64,000 nucleotides of DNA, taken from positions 310,001 through 374,000 of the forward strand of contig CAVUQS010000001.1 of the NCBI GenBank assembly GCA_963743705.1, read 5' to 3'. The stretch is from PALSA-243 sp963743705 (GTDB lineage: Bacteria > Acidobacteriota > Terriglobia > Bryobacterales > Bryobacteraceae). Positions 16,872 through 25,623 of this stretch are shown piece after piece. The translations under genes were made by a program, and so were the position numbers. The notes under the pieces were generated by a model, which was not told where the DNA came from, did not search any database, and worked only from the letters and a program-made list of their open reading frames with translations. The stretch's first letter is position 1, and each line of letters opens with the position of its first letter.

Positions 16872-18205
16872 CGCGCGGCCTCGTCCAGCGGCAAACTGAC
16901 GCGTAGCGCGGCGCCGTGCCCGGGCTGCGATTCCACCGTGAACGTTCCACCCAGGCGGCTCACACGCTCCTCGATTCCCAGCAAACCCATGCCTTTGGCG
17001 CGCGCGGCGTCGAAGCCTTTGCCATCGTCTTCTATGGTCACATGCAAACGCCGCGGCTCCTGCCTGACTTTCACGGCGACTTTGTGCGCGCCGGCGTGCT
17101 GCACGCAATTGTGCAGCGCTTCCTGCACGATGCGGAACACGCTGGTTTTGTGCTCTTCGGGCAATTCTTCGGAAACGCCTTCGGCATCTACGTTCACCCA
17201 GATGCCGCTGCGCTTGGAGACTTCGCGCGCCTGCCATTCGAGCGCCGGAACCAGGCCCAGATCGTCGAGCATGGCCGGGCGCAGCAGCAGCGCCATGTTG
17301 CGAACGACGCCGATCGAGCTTTCGACCAGTTTCTTGATCTCGTCGGTTTTTTCGGCCGCCGGCTCCAGATCGCGGCCGCGGATCAGAGTCGAAAGGTTCG
17401 CCATCTCGACCAACACGCCGGTTAACGATTGCCCTACCTCGTCATGAAGCTCGCGCGCAATGGAACGCCGCTCGTCCTCCTGCGCCTCCACCAACCGCGC
17501 GGAAAGCTGCTGCACCTCGCGGAACTGCCGCTCGGTTTCGGATTCGAGGCCGCGAATTCGCAGGATACTAAACGCGGCGAGCAACAACCCCAGCCCGATC
17601 GTCAGACCGATGGTCAGACGCAGGCGCTGGCGAAACGCCTCGAACGTTTGTTGCACGCGAATCTTGCCTTCGTTGAGTTGGGTCTCGTTGAGGGCGCGAA
17701 TCTGGTCGGCGATTCCCAGCATCGCCATACGCCGCGGAAATACTTCGTCGCGCAGAAAGGCGAAACCGTCGCGCTTACGCTCGGCGGTGCTCCACGAAAA
17801 GACAGGATCGAGGGTTCTCCAATATTCCGCCAGAGCGGCGGTGAGCGCCTGAAACGGCGGGCGGCCGCGGGCGCGAAGCAAAGTGGAATATTGCGCCAGC
17901 GCGCTATCCATATCGTTGCGCGTCTCCAGCAGGCTGTAGCGATGGCCTTCGGCTTTGCCGGTTTCTGGTTCCAGGAGGTAATCGCGTACGTAGGTGCCGG
18001 AAACGTAGACGTCGCCGCGGATACGCTCCAAAAGGCGCGTACGCAACAGAAAATCTTCGCGGATTTCGTCGTTGGCGCGTTCAATTTCGCGCAATGCGCG
18101 CACGCCGTCGATTTCGGCGAACGCCATCATGGCCAGCAGGCCGCCGAACCCGGCGATCAGCGCGAACAGGTTGCTCGCGCCCGCCTTGGGGTTCAGGGAA
18201 GACAT
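16868..18205 (-). CDS. Membrane sensor histidine kinase, CHASE3-like sensor, HisKA_3 type
   Basis: The 445-aa kinase has one N-terminal membrane span (about 12-30), a periplasmic helical region of about 160 residues resembling CHASE3, and a second span (about 197-215). A dimerisation helix follows with the His in SIARELHDEVGQSL (H-box of the NarL/UhpB group), then a HATPase domain with DDGKGFD and GMGLLGIEERV. It is the likely partner of the regulator that follows with an ATGA overlap. The signal is unknown. It starts 12 bases after the spermidine-synthase-like gene, so the three genes form one operon. Confidence 0.93.
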   Translation of the reverse strand: MSSLNPKAGASNLFALIAGFGGLLAMMAFAEIDGVRALREIERANDEIREDFLLRTRLLERIRGDVYVSGTYVRDYLLEPETGKAEGHRYSLLETRNDMDSALAQYSTLLRARGRPPFQALTAALAEYWRTLDPVFSWSTAERKRDGFAFLRDEVFPRRMAMLGIADQIRALNETQLNEGKIRVQQTFEAFRQRLRLTIGLTIGLGLLLAAFSILRIRGLESETERQFREVQQLSARLVEAQEDERRSIARELHDEVGQSLTGVLVEMANLSTLIRGRDLEPAAEKTDEIKKLVESSIGVVRNMALLLRPAMLDDLGLVPALEWQAREVSKRSGIWVNVDAEGVSEELPEEHKTSVFRIVQEALHNCVQHAGAHKVAVKVRQEPRRLHVTIEDDGKGFDAARAKGMGLLGIEERVSRLGGTFTVESQPGHGAALRVSLPLDEAAR

Positions 18206-18217
18206 GCCTAATTCCGG

Positions 18218-20638
18218 CTACTTGACGGGCGGCGACATGATCGCCGCCTGCACTTGCTGTAGCGTCTGTTCCGAGCCAGTGAACAGGTTCGCGGGATAGC
18301 GTTTGTACTTCAGCATGTCGCCGTAGATGGAACCCTCCTGGCTGACGTTCAGCGCCAGGCCGGCCAGATACTGGAGGCGCAGGTTCCAATCGCGATTGAT
18401 TTCGGCGCCCTGCAGCCACGGCTTCAGATCGGAATCCTGCCCGGCGTACACGCTCAACAGACCGGCGACATTGTCGAACCCGACCTCGCGCAGCGATTGC
18501 GCCACACGCGCATATTCGGGGCTCGCCAGCTTGGCGTGAAGTTGATCCACGTCGATGCGCGACGGCGTGGCCTGGCCGAGCAGGAAGACGTCATAGCCGC
18601 CGCCGCTCAGCTCATTGGCCCACACGGAGCCGCCGGGGAACACATCGAAGAACGTGGCGATCTCGCTCTTCACCGTTTCCGCATCGCTCTCATAGAGCGG
18701 AACCCATTGCGTCACTACACCGCCGGGATTCAGGTGCGCCTTCACCATCTCGAAGTACTCTTTCGAATACAGCGTCGCGCTGCCCTTCACCCACGGGTGA
18801 ATGGGGTCGGACGTGATGATATCGAACTTCTCGCGCGTGGTGAGCACGAAATGCCGTGCGTCGTCGTAGTAGATCTGCGTGCGCGGGTCGTTTTTCACAT
18901 AGTAATTCTGCGGCCCGAAATATAGCGTGGCGGTGGGTGGGATCAGCGGTTCCATTTCGCAGATCGCGATGCGGGTGATGGTCGGCTGGGTGACGAATGA
19001 GCCGGCCGTCACGCCCGCGCCGAAGCCGACGATCAGCACCGATTTCGGATTGGGGTGGAACAGCGCCGGCATCTGGCCCAAGAGGCGCTGCAGGCGCATA
19101 TCGTAGGATTCCGTCGAGGCTTCCACTTTGCCGCTGACGTGGAATTGGATCGCGCCATCGTCCCACTGCGAGATCGCGATCGACGAGTTGATGCCCTCGC
19201 CGGTATATAGGATCTTCGAGCGCCCGATGTTGATCATCATGCGGCGTCCGTAGGCGATGAGCTCCGGCGGTACAGGCGAAACGCTCGATTCCGCATAAGC
19301 CGCGAGGCCCATGGCCGCGATCAACCCTACCATCCCCAGGATGGTTCTGGCGCGCAGCACGATCGGGCCGAGCACCACCAGCGCTCCGGCCGCCGCTAGC
19401 AGAATCAGCGTACGCTCGGCGCCCTGCGTGCCAATTCCGGGAATCAGGAAGATGCTGAAGGCCAGTGCGCCCAGGATTGCGCCGCCGGTGTTCGCGGCGT
19501 AGATGTTGCCCACCAGGCGTGAAGACTCCTCACCGGGTCTCGCGGCCGCAGCCAGCGCTAGCGGGAAGCTCGCGCCCCACAGTAGCGCGGCGGGCAGGAT
19601 GCTCCAGATTACGCGCGCCATATCGATCTGGAAGGTGTAAGCGGGCTCAGTGGACAACAGCGGATTGATGGGCCAATAGGGCACTGATTTTGCAATCATT
19701 AGCGCGGTCCAAGCGATGCCGCCTACCAGCAGGAGCTGGCAGATTCCCAACGCTACAGCCGGTCTTCTGCCGCGCGAGGCGAGCGCGCCACCCCAACTAC
19801 CAATCCCCAGGCCCACCAGAAACACGGCCAGAATGATGGAAAACGTGTATACGGTGGCGCCGAGCAACAGGCTCAGCAGGCGTGTCCAGACGACTTCCGC
19901 ACCCAGCGCGGTCGCGCCCGAAATGGCGATAGCGACGTATACTGTCGCCGATCCAGCGGCCCACGGTGCCCGCTTGGGATCGTCTTCTTCCGGCGCGGCG
20001 TGTTCGGGCGTGCGCTTGGCCAGGGCGAAGCTGTAGATGGCCACCGCGACGTTGATGGCGGCCGCGACGATGGTGGTGGACGTCATGTCGGAAACGCGCA
20101 GCAGGAAGAAACCGGCTAGCAGGCATCCCGCCACCGCGCCGGCGGTATTGCCGCCGTAGAGCAGGCCCATCCACGAAACGCCGCGCGGCGTGGCCTCGAT
20201 CCAGCGCGCGATCGCCGGAAGCGACGCGCCCATCAAAATGGTGGGCGGCAGCAGGCAAATGGCGCAGATCACGGCGCGGAACAGGATCGATGGCAGCCCG
20301 TGCGTCACCGCAGAGGCGTAAATCGAATCCACCAAGGGAATCATCGCCAGTTCCAGGATGCCGCAGATGGCGATGCCCAATTCGATACGCGCGTAAGCCT
20401 TCAACGGGTGCATCGGGTGCTTAGCCAGATATTTCGGCAACAGCAGACTGCCGATGCACAAGCCGCCCATGAACGTCGCCAACAGCACGCCCAGCGATAC
20501 GGTGGTCGAGCCGATCACCAGTTGCAGCAGTTGATACCAGACGATTTCGTAAATCAGCGCCGAGCATCCGCTGCCGGCGAATAAGATAAGCAGCCACGGC
20601 AGAGTGCGCGACGCGTTGAAGTTTTCTTTTGAATTCAT
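18218..20638 (-). CDS. Membrane-bound spermidine-synthase-like protein (multi-span N-terminus)
   Basis: This large protein (about 806 aa) has around 12 to 14 membrane spans in its first 500 residues, arranged as two MFS-like halves beginning GSGCSALIYEIVWYQLL. A C-terminal spermidine-synthase-type Rossmann domain follows, with IVGFGAGVTAGSF, then ICEMEP, YYDDARHFV, ITSDPIHPW and YFEMVKAHLNPGG. The G-x-G site that binds the aminopropyl donor looks intact, but such fused proteins have no firmly known reaction. TTG 20656 is an alternative start; ATG 20638 is preferred because neither has a clear ribosome site. A C-terminal extension of about 100 residues follows the synthase domain. Confidence 0.85.
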   Translation of the reverse strand: MNSKENFNASRTLPWLLILFAGSGCSALIYEIVWYQLLQLVIGSTTVSLGVLLATFMGGLCIGSLLLPKYLAKHPMHPLKAYARIELGIAICGILELAMIPLVDSIYASAVTHGLPSILFRAVICAICLLPPTILMGASLPAIARWIEATPRGVSWMGLLYGGNTAGAVAGCLLAGFFLLRVSDMTSTTIVAAAINVAVAIYSFALAKRTPEHAAPEEDDPKRAPWAAGSATVYVAIAISGATALGAEVVWTRLLSLLLGATVYTFSIILAVFLVGLGIGSWGGALASRGRRPAVALGICQLLLVGGIAWTALMIAKSVPYWPINPLLSTEPAYTFQIDMARVIWSILPAALLWGASFPLALAAAARPGEESSRLVGNIYAANTGGAILGALAFSIFLIPGIGTQGAERTLILLAAAGALVVLGPIVLRARTILGMVGLIAAMGLAAYAESSVSPVPPELIAYGRRMMINIGRSKILYTGEGINSSIAISQWDDGAIQFHVSGKVEASTESYDMRLQRLLGQMPALFHPNPKSVLIVGFGAGVTAGSFVTQPTITRIAICEMEPLIPPTATLYFGPQNYYVKNDPRTQIYYDDARHFVLTTREKFDIITSDPIHPWVKGSATLYSKEYFEMVKAHLNPGGVVTQWVPLYESDAETVKSEIATFFDVFPGGSVWANELSGGGYDVFLLGQATPSRIDVDQLHAKLASPEYARVAQSLREVGFDNVAGLLSVYAGQDSDLKPWLQGAEINRDWNLRLQYLAGLALNVSQEGSIYGDMLKYKRYPANLFTGSEQTLQQVQAAIMSPPVK

Positions 20639-20770
20639 TGGGGAGGCCTGCGCCAAGTCACCGAATCATAACATCTGGCGCCATTATTCCAGTGACGAAG
20701 GGTAGCCTAGATGGGTTACTGAAACAGGCGCTAGTTCCGCCGTATCTTAGGTTTGGCGATGCGATTGCGT

Positions 20771-22045
20771 CTAACGCCGCAGAACGGCCAGCACGGCATC
20801 GCTGGCTTTCCATTCGCCCTGTGGAATCTTCGCTCCGGCGTCAAGAAGCGCTTGTACCGTCCCCACGTAGTCGCCGGTCTTGGCATGCCAGCCGTGCAGC
20901 GAGCCCCAGGTGGCCCAGCCCATGGGCGTCGCGTGGAACGTGAAATCCTCCAGTTCGAGGGGAGGATGGAAGCGAAGAATCTCGCGCGCCATCGCCAGGT
21001 TTCCGTGGAACCCCGCCCAATGCAACGCGGTTCCACCGCCCGGGCCTTGCGTCTCCACCGGCCAGCCCGCCGCCAGCATTAGCCGCACCGTATTCGTCTT
21101 GTTGCCCTCTGCGGCGGAGATCAGGCGGCGCCGTTCCGGCAGGGAGAGCGTCGCGGCGAAGCCCGGTTGGGTCGCCAGCAGTTCGCGCATCGCCGCTTCG
21201 TCGCCGATTTCGCAGGCCGCGATCAGCTTGAGCTTCTCCGGGCTGCGCTCCAACAGGAAGCGGAGAACGTCTTCACGCCCAAAATCGCGCGCGATCTCGT
21301 GCGCCGTCTTGTTTCCGCGGAAGACCCAGTTGTAGATTGTGCCGCCGCTCTGTGGATTGCGCTTGGGAAACCACTGCTCCGACACGTCCATGGCGATTTC
21401 CGCGGGATTGGCATCGAGATGGCGGCGCACCAGGGCAAGATCGCCCAGAGCGGCGGCCATCAGCAGATCGGTTTGGCAGCCGCGCGAGACCAGATAGCGC
21501 GCTACGTCCTGCCTTTCGCGCGCCATGTACTGCGCCGGCGTCGATTCGTGGTCGATGTCGCGGGCATCGATCTCTGCGCCCTGCGCCAGCAGGTACTCGG
21601 CGATCTCGACGGACGACGCGAAATGCAGCGGCGTTTGCCCATCGCCGCCGCGTGCGTGCACCAGGTCCGGATTTGCCGAAACCAGGGCCTTCAGGCGATC
21701 GAGCATTCCCAGCCGCGCCGCCGCATGAGCGTCCACGAGGGCGCCGCGCTCGATCAAGAACGGCTCGAGACCGGTCTCATAATCCAATACCCCGAAACCG
21801 CCGGCCCACCAACCGCTGCGCGCGTCGATATCGGCGCCGGCTCGCAGGAGCACGTCGATCATTTCGCGGTTGCGTTGGGACACCGCGCCCAGTAGAGCTG
21901 TTGAATCGAAGTTGAAATCCGGCAGCGGATGGTTCAAATGGGCCTTCAATTCGGGATGGCTTTCCAGCACGGCGGCGACCTGTGCGGCGTCGTTGGCGCG
22001 GATGGCGGCTTTCAGCTCCTGGGTGGCGTTCGCATCTTCGGCCAT
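20771..22045 (-). CDS. Ankyrin-repeat protein
   Basis: This 424-aa soluble protein is built from about eight to ten ankyrin-like repeats, with clear units such as DGQTPLHFASSVEIAEYLLAQG, NREMIDVLLRAGADIDARSG and GGTALHWAGFHGNLAMAREIL. Some repeats are degenerate. It has no signal peptide and no catalytic domain, so a cytoplasmic protein-binding role is likely. It is transcribed away from the cysM operon, and the 197-base gap holds the cysM promoter. No partner is obvious in the neighbourhood. Confidence 0.88.
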   Translation of the reverse strand: MAEDANATQELKAAIRANDAAQVAAVLESHPELKAHLNHPLPDFNFDSTALLGAVSQRNREMIDVLLRAGADIDARSGWWAGGFGVLDYETGLEPFLIERGALVDAHAAARLGMLDRLKALVSANPDLVHARGGDGQTPLHFASSVEIAEYLLAQGAEIDARDIDHESTPAQYMARERQDVARYLVSRGCQTDLLMAAALGDLALVRRHLDANPAEIAMDVSEQWFPKRNPQSGGTIYNWVFRGNKTAHEIARDFGREDVLRFLLERSPEKLKLIAACEIGDEAAMRELLATQPGFAATLSLPERRRLISAAEGNKTNTVRLMLAAGWPVETQGPGGGTALHWAGFHGNLAMAREILRFHPPLELEDFTFHATPMGWATWGSLHGWHAKTGDYVGTVQALLDAGAKIPQGEWKASDAVLAVLRR

Positions 22046-22129
22046 GCAATCACCTTAGCCAGCTTCCGCGGCGGGATCAAGGCCCGCCGTTATGCCGTTA
22101 AACACCCCAAGAGCTCCAACTCTAGTTCT

Positions 22130-22157
22130 TTGACGGAGATTAGGGTGATGGTACAAT
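22130..22157 (+). promoter_or_regulatory. Housekeeping-type promoter of the cysM operon
   Basis: TTGACG (22130-22135), a 16-base spacer ending in TGG, and TACAAT (22152-22157) form the best sigma-70-like promoter in the window, with an extended -10. Transcription would start near 22164 and give a leader of about 80 bases before cysM. Confidence 0.65.
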
Positions 22158-22189
22158 CAGAGGGCTGAATTTCCTTTTAGCATGAGCGA

Positions 22190-22215
22190 GATGCGGGGTT
22201 CGAATCCCGTGGGCC
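22190..22215 (+). other. T-arm-like hairpin in the cysM leader
   Basis: The core GGGTTCGAATCCC with flanking GC/GT is the sequence of a tRNA T-arm, with one extra G. A loose 70-base tRNA-like outline (22148-22217, partial acceptor pairing, D-stem TCAG/CTGA) can be drawn, but the anticodon stem is poor and the promoter -10 lies inside it. It is best read as a leader hairpin or tRNA relic, not a functional tRNA. Confidence 0.35.
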
Positions 22216-22242
22216 ATGTGAGGAATCAAAAGGTAGGTGAGC

Positions 22243-23196
22243 ATGGCAACCGTACTTCCAGTCGAAACCCACATCCGGTCTTTGGCGGAGCCTTTGCTTT
22301 CCACCATCGGCAATACCCCGTTGATCCGCCTAGCGAAGATTCCGGGGGAATTCCCAGGCGTCGAGATCCTGGGGAAGGCTGAATATTTCAACCCCGGCGG
22401 CTCGGTGAAAGACCGGGCTGCGTACAACATGGTGCTGGATGGCGAGCGTTCCGGGAAGCTCAACCATAACCGCATTATTCTCGATTCGACCAGCGGCAAT
22501 ACCGGAATCGCCTACGCCATGATCGGCGCCAATCGCGGATATCGCGTGCGGCTGGTTCTGCCAGGCAATGCTTCCGACGAGCGCAAGCGCATCCTCAAGG
22601 CTTACGGCGCCGAGATGATCTTCAGCGATCCGGGCGAAGGGTCGGATGGCGCTATCCGCAAGGTCCGCCAGATCTATGAGGCTGATCCTGATCTTTACTT
22701 TTACCCAGATCAGTACAACAACCCGGCTAACTGGAAGGCGCACTTTGAAACCACTGGACCCGAAATCATCCGCCAGACGGCCGGCAGCGTCACGCATTTT
22801 GTGGCCGCGATGGGTACCAGCGGGACCTTCATGGGAACCTCGCGCCGCCTGAAGCGCGACGTGCCGGGCGTCAAATGCTACTCGGTGCAGCCTTCGAGCG
22901 GGTTCCATGGCCTGGAAGGCTTGAAGCACATGCCCACGGCGATCGTCCCCGGCATCTACGACGAGCGGTTGGCCGACGGCAATTTGTGGATTGAGACCGA
23001 GGACGCGTACCGCATGGTGCGCCGCCTGGCGCGCGAAGAAGCGCTGCTGGTGGGCATTTCGTCGGGCTGCAATGTGTACGCGGCGACCCTGCTGGCGCGC
23101 GAAATTGCAGAGCGCGGCGAGACTGCTACCATCGTTACGATGCTGTGCGATAGCGCTGAAAAATACCTCAGCGAAGACTTCTGGGACGAGGAATGA
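22243..23196 (+). CDS. cysM: Cysteine synthase, CysM type
   Basis: This 317-aa PLP enzyme of the cysteine synthase family forms cysteine from an activated serine. TIGNTPLIRL (21-30), Lys56 in NPGGSVKDRA as Schiff-base Lys, the substrate loop TSGNTGIA and the PLP-phosphate loop GTSGT are present, and SSGCN completes the site. The ATG 22243 is preferred over the GTG 22237 because AGGTAGGTG lies just upstream. It overlaps the JAMM protease gene (ATGA), and a sulfur-carrier/E1/rhodanese fusion follows. That context matches the carrier-protein route known from Mycobacterium (CysM, CysO, Mec, MoeZ). Thiocarboxylate use and an O-phosphoserine substrate are therefore inferred. Confidence 0.93.
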   Translation: MATVLPVETHIRSLAEPLLSTIGNTPLIRLAKIPGEFPGVEILGKAEYFNPGGSVKDRAAYNMVLDGERSGKLNHNRIILDSTSGNTGIAYAMIGANRGYRVRLVLPGNASDERKRILKAYGAEMIFSDPGEGSDGAIRKVRQIYEADPDLYFYPDQYNNPANWKAHFETTGPEIIRQTAGSVTHFVAAMGTSGTFMGTSRRLKRDVPGVKCYSVQPSSGFHGLEGLKHMPTAIVPGIYDERLADGNLWIETEDAYRMVRRLAREEALLVGISSGCNVYAATLLAREIAERGETATIVTMLCDSAEKYLSEDFWDEE

Positions 23197-23609
23197 TCCG
23201 CATCGAATCCGACCCCTGGGCCGCCATGGTGGCGCATGCCCGTTCTACTTATCCAAACGAATGCTGCGGCGCCATGCTGGGCGTGATCGACGGCGATTCG
23301 AAGATTGTGCGCGCTTCGATGCAGCTCGAAAACGCTTTTGAAGGCGCGCAGGCCGCGCGTTACGAGTTGCGGCCGGAAGACTTGCTGGCGGCCGACAAAG
23401 CAGCGCGCGAACGGCAGATGGATCTCATCGGCATCTATCATTCGCATCCCGATTGCGACGCCTACTTTTCGAAGACCGATTTGCAGAATTCGTGCCCGTG
23501 GTATTCCTTCGTGGTGCTATCGATCCAAAAGGGCGAGTTTCACCACGCCAACAGTTGGCTGCCCAACTTTGAGCAAACCGACGCAGCCAAAGAGGAGTTG
23601 AGTTACTAA
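23193..23609 (+). CDS. JAMM/MPN+ metalloprotease, Mec-like
   Basis: The 138-aa zinc protease has the complete JAMM set: Glu23 in NECCGAMLG, His83 and His85 in YHSHPD, Ser93 and Asp96. Mycobacterial Mec of this family removes cysteine from the C-terminal Gly of the carrier CysO. Here the carrier is fused to the front of an E1 enzyme in the next gene, so the protease may also cut the fusion after the internal Gly-Gly. It overlaps cysM by ATGA and is followed after one base by the fusion gene, so the three are one translational unit. Confidence 0.92.
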   Translation: MIRIESDPWAAMVAHARSTYPNECCGAMLGVIDGDSKIVRASMQLENAFEGAQAARYELRPEDLLAADKAARERQMDLIGIYHSHPDCDAYFSKTDLQNSCPWYSFVVLSIQKGEFHHANSWLPNFEQTDAAKEELSY

Positions 23610-23610
23610 T

Positions 23611-25062
23611 ATGGCCAAAATATTAATCCCCACGCCGTTACGGCAGTTCACCGGCAAGCAGGACTCCGTCTCCGCCTCCGGCGCCACGGTGGGCGAGGTA
23701 CTCGATGCGCTGACCGCGCAATATTCCGACCTGCGCAAGCAGATTTTCAACGATGAAGGCAAGCTGCGCAGCTTCGTGAACGTCTATCTCAACGACGAAG
23801 ACATCCGCTACCTGAGCAAGTCCGCAACGCCGGTCAAAGACGGTGACACGATTTCGCTTGTGCCCTCCATCGCCGGCGGATCGGCCGTCGCCGAGCCCCC
23901 GGTGGAGGCGCTCACCAAAGACGAAATCCTGCGCTACAGCCGCCACCTGATCATCCCCGAGGTGGGCATCGATGGCCAGCAGAAGCTGAAGGCCGCGAAG
24001 GTGCTGCTCATCGGCGCGGGCGGTCTGGGCGCGCCTCTGGGGCTCTATCTTGCCGCCGCCGGCGTCGGCCGCATCGGCCTGGTCGATTTCGACGTGGTGG
24101 ATTTCACCAACCTGCAACGTCAGGTGATTCACTCGACCAAGGACGTGGGCCGCAACAAGATCGATTCCGCCGCCGAAAAGATGCAGGGCATCAACCCGAA
24201 CCTGCAAATCGTCAAGCATGAGGTCGCGTTGTCGAGCGAGAACGCGCTCGATATCTTGAAGGACTACGACATCGTCGTGGATGGCACGGATAACTTCCCC
24301 ACGCGTTACCTGGTCAACGATGCCTGCGTGCTGCTCGGCAAGCCGAACGTTTACGGCTCTATCTTCCGCTTTGAGGGACAGGCCACCATTTTCGCGACGG
24401 AAGGCGGGCCTTGCTACCGCTGCCTGTATCCGGAGCCGCCACCTCCTGGATTAGTTCCGAGCTGCGCCGAGGGCGGCGTGCTGGGCATCCTGCCTGGCAC
24501 CATCGGATTGATTCAAGCCACCGAAACCGTGAAGTTGATTCTCGGAATCGGCGAACCGTTGATCGGCCGGTTGTTGCTGTACGACGCTCTGGGCATGAAG
24601 TTCCGCGAGTTGAAGTTGCGCAAGAATCCGGAGTGCCCGATTTGTGGCGACCATCGTACGATCACAAAGCTGATCGATTACCATCAATTCTGCGGCGTGC
24701 CGTCTCCGAAGGATGCAGCGCCGGTTCAGGAGACCGAAATGAACGAAGGCGAAATCGACGTCGTCGAGCTTAAGCAGAAGATCGATCGCGGCGACAAATT
24801 CACGCTGATCGATGTGCGCGAGCCTCACGAATACAAAATTTGCAGCATCCCCGGCGCGCGGCTGATTCCGCTGGGCGAGTTTCCGCAGCATGTGGGCGAG
24901 TTCAATCCCGAGGACGACATCGTGATTCATTGCCGCAGCGGCATGCGTAGCGCGAAAGCCTGCGACGTGCTGCGCCGGGCGGGCTTCGAGCATGTGCGCA
25001 ACGTGGTTGGCGGCATCCTGGCGTGGAGCGACAAGGTCGACCCCAACGTACCGAAGTATTAA
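23611..25062 (+). CDS. Ubiquitin-like sulfur carrier / E1 (MoeB-like) / rhodanese triple fusion
   Basis: The 483-aa protein joins three modules. Residues 1-90 are a MoaD/ThiS/CysO-like beta-grasp domain ending SIAGG, with Gly89-Gly90 internal. Residues 103-365 are an adenylating E1 domain with GAGGLG (135-140), LVDFDVVDFTNLQRQ, Cys285 in SCAEGGV as possible catalytic Cys, and zinc Cys pairs 268/271 and 342/345. Residues 380-483 are a rhodanese with active Cys441 in CRSGMRS. The E1 and rhodanese would adenylate and thiocarboxylate the carrier for cysteine synthesis by CysM. As the carrier C-terminus is not free, cleavage after Gly90 (perhaps by the coupled JAMM protease) or a separate carrier is needed. 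That step is inferred. Confidence 0.93.
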   Translation: MAKILIPTPLRQFTGKQDSVSASGATVGEVLDALTAQYSDLRKQIFNDEGKLRSFVNVYLNDEDIRYLSKSATPVKDGDTISLVPSIAGGSAVAEPPVEALTKDEILRYSRHLIIPEVGIDGQQKLKAAKVLLIGAGGLGAPLGLYLAAAGVGRIGLVDFDVVDFTNLQRQVIHSTKDVGRNKIDSAAEKMQGINPNLQIVKHEVALSSENALDILKDYDIVVDGTDNFPTRYLVNDACVLLGKPNVYGSIFRFEGQATIFATEGGPCYRCLYPEPPPPGLVPSCAEGGVLGILPGTIGLIQATETVKLILGIGEPLIGRLLLYDALGMKFRELKLRKNPECPICGDHRTITKLIDYHQFCGVPSPKDAAPVQETEMNEGEIDVVELKQKIDRGDKFTLIDVREPHEYKICSIPGARLIPLGEFPQHVGEFNPEDDIVIHCRSGMRSAKACDVLRRAGFEHVRNVVGGILAWSDKVDPNVPKY

Positions 25063-25083
25063 GATCGTACTGGGAGCGCTTTT

Positions 25084-25620
25084 GTGGCGACGACGACCGG
25101 CCTGATGACGGTGGAACAGTTCCGGCAACTGCCGGAGCCAGGGCCTTTCTATCGCGAATTGCATCAGGGGGAACTGGTCCAGGTGACTCGCCCGAAGATG
25201 AAGCATGCCCGCATCCAGCGGAGGCTCCGCGAGTTGCTGGGCGCGGTGCTCGAAGACGGAATTGTCGAAACCGAATTGGCCTTTCGGGCCCTTCCCGAAT
25301 ACGAACTGCGCGTCGCGGATGTCGCGTACGTGAGCCACGCGCGCTGGGATCGCGCCGAGGACGACGATAATCTCCACGGCGCGCCTGACATCGCAATTGA
25401 GGTGCTCTCGCCTTCCAACACTGTGAGCGAGATCAACGAGAAAGCGGCGCTTTGCCTGGAGAATGGGTCGGCCGGGTTCTGGGAAGTAGACCCACAGCGG
25501 CGTGAGATCCGGGTTTCGACGCCGGATGGGCTTACGCGTACCTATAAAGCCGGGCAAGCGATACCGCTAGCGTTGGCCGCGGGGCAAACGCTAACGGTCG
25601 ATTCCGTTTTCGCGGCGTAA
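25084..25620 (+). CDS. Uma2-family protein (PD-(D/E)XK-like fold)
   Basis: The 178-aa protein has the Uma2 (DUF820) layout: MTVEQFRQLPE, an ELHQGELVQV strand pair, then RVADVAYV and PDIAIEVLSPSN, whose Asp and Glu form the nuclease-like site, and GFWEVDPQRREIRV. Such proteins are common in acidobacteria and cyanobacteria, and their real role is unknown. The start is GTG 25084, 21 bases after the fusion gene, so it may be co-transcribed with the cysteine operon without being functionally linked. Confidence 0.88.
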   Translation: MATTTGLMTVEQFRQLPEPGPFYRELHQGELVQVTRPKMKHARIQRRLRELLGAVLEDGIVETELAFRALPEYELRVADVAYVSHARWDRAEDDDNLHGAPDIAIEVLSPSNTVSEINEKAALCLENGSAGFWEVDPQRREIRVSTPDGLTRTYKAGQAIPLALAAGQTLTVDSVFAA

Positions 25621-25623
25621 CCG

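Noticed and set aside
22148..22217. Functional tRNA gene upstream of cysM
   Set aside because: The T-arm has an extra base, the anticodon stem does not pair well, and the cysM -10 box lies inside it.
25084..25620. Uma2 protein as part of the cysteine pathway
   Set aside because: Uma2 genes are scattered widely in such genomes (a second lies at 56.9 kb), so closeness alone is weak evidence.
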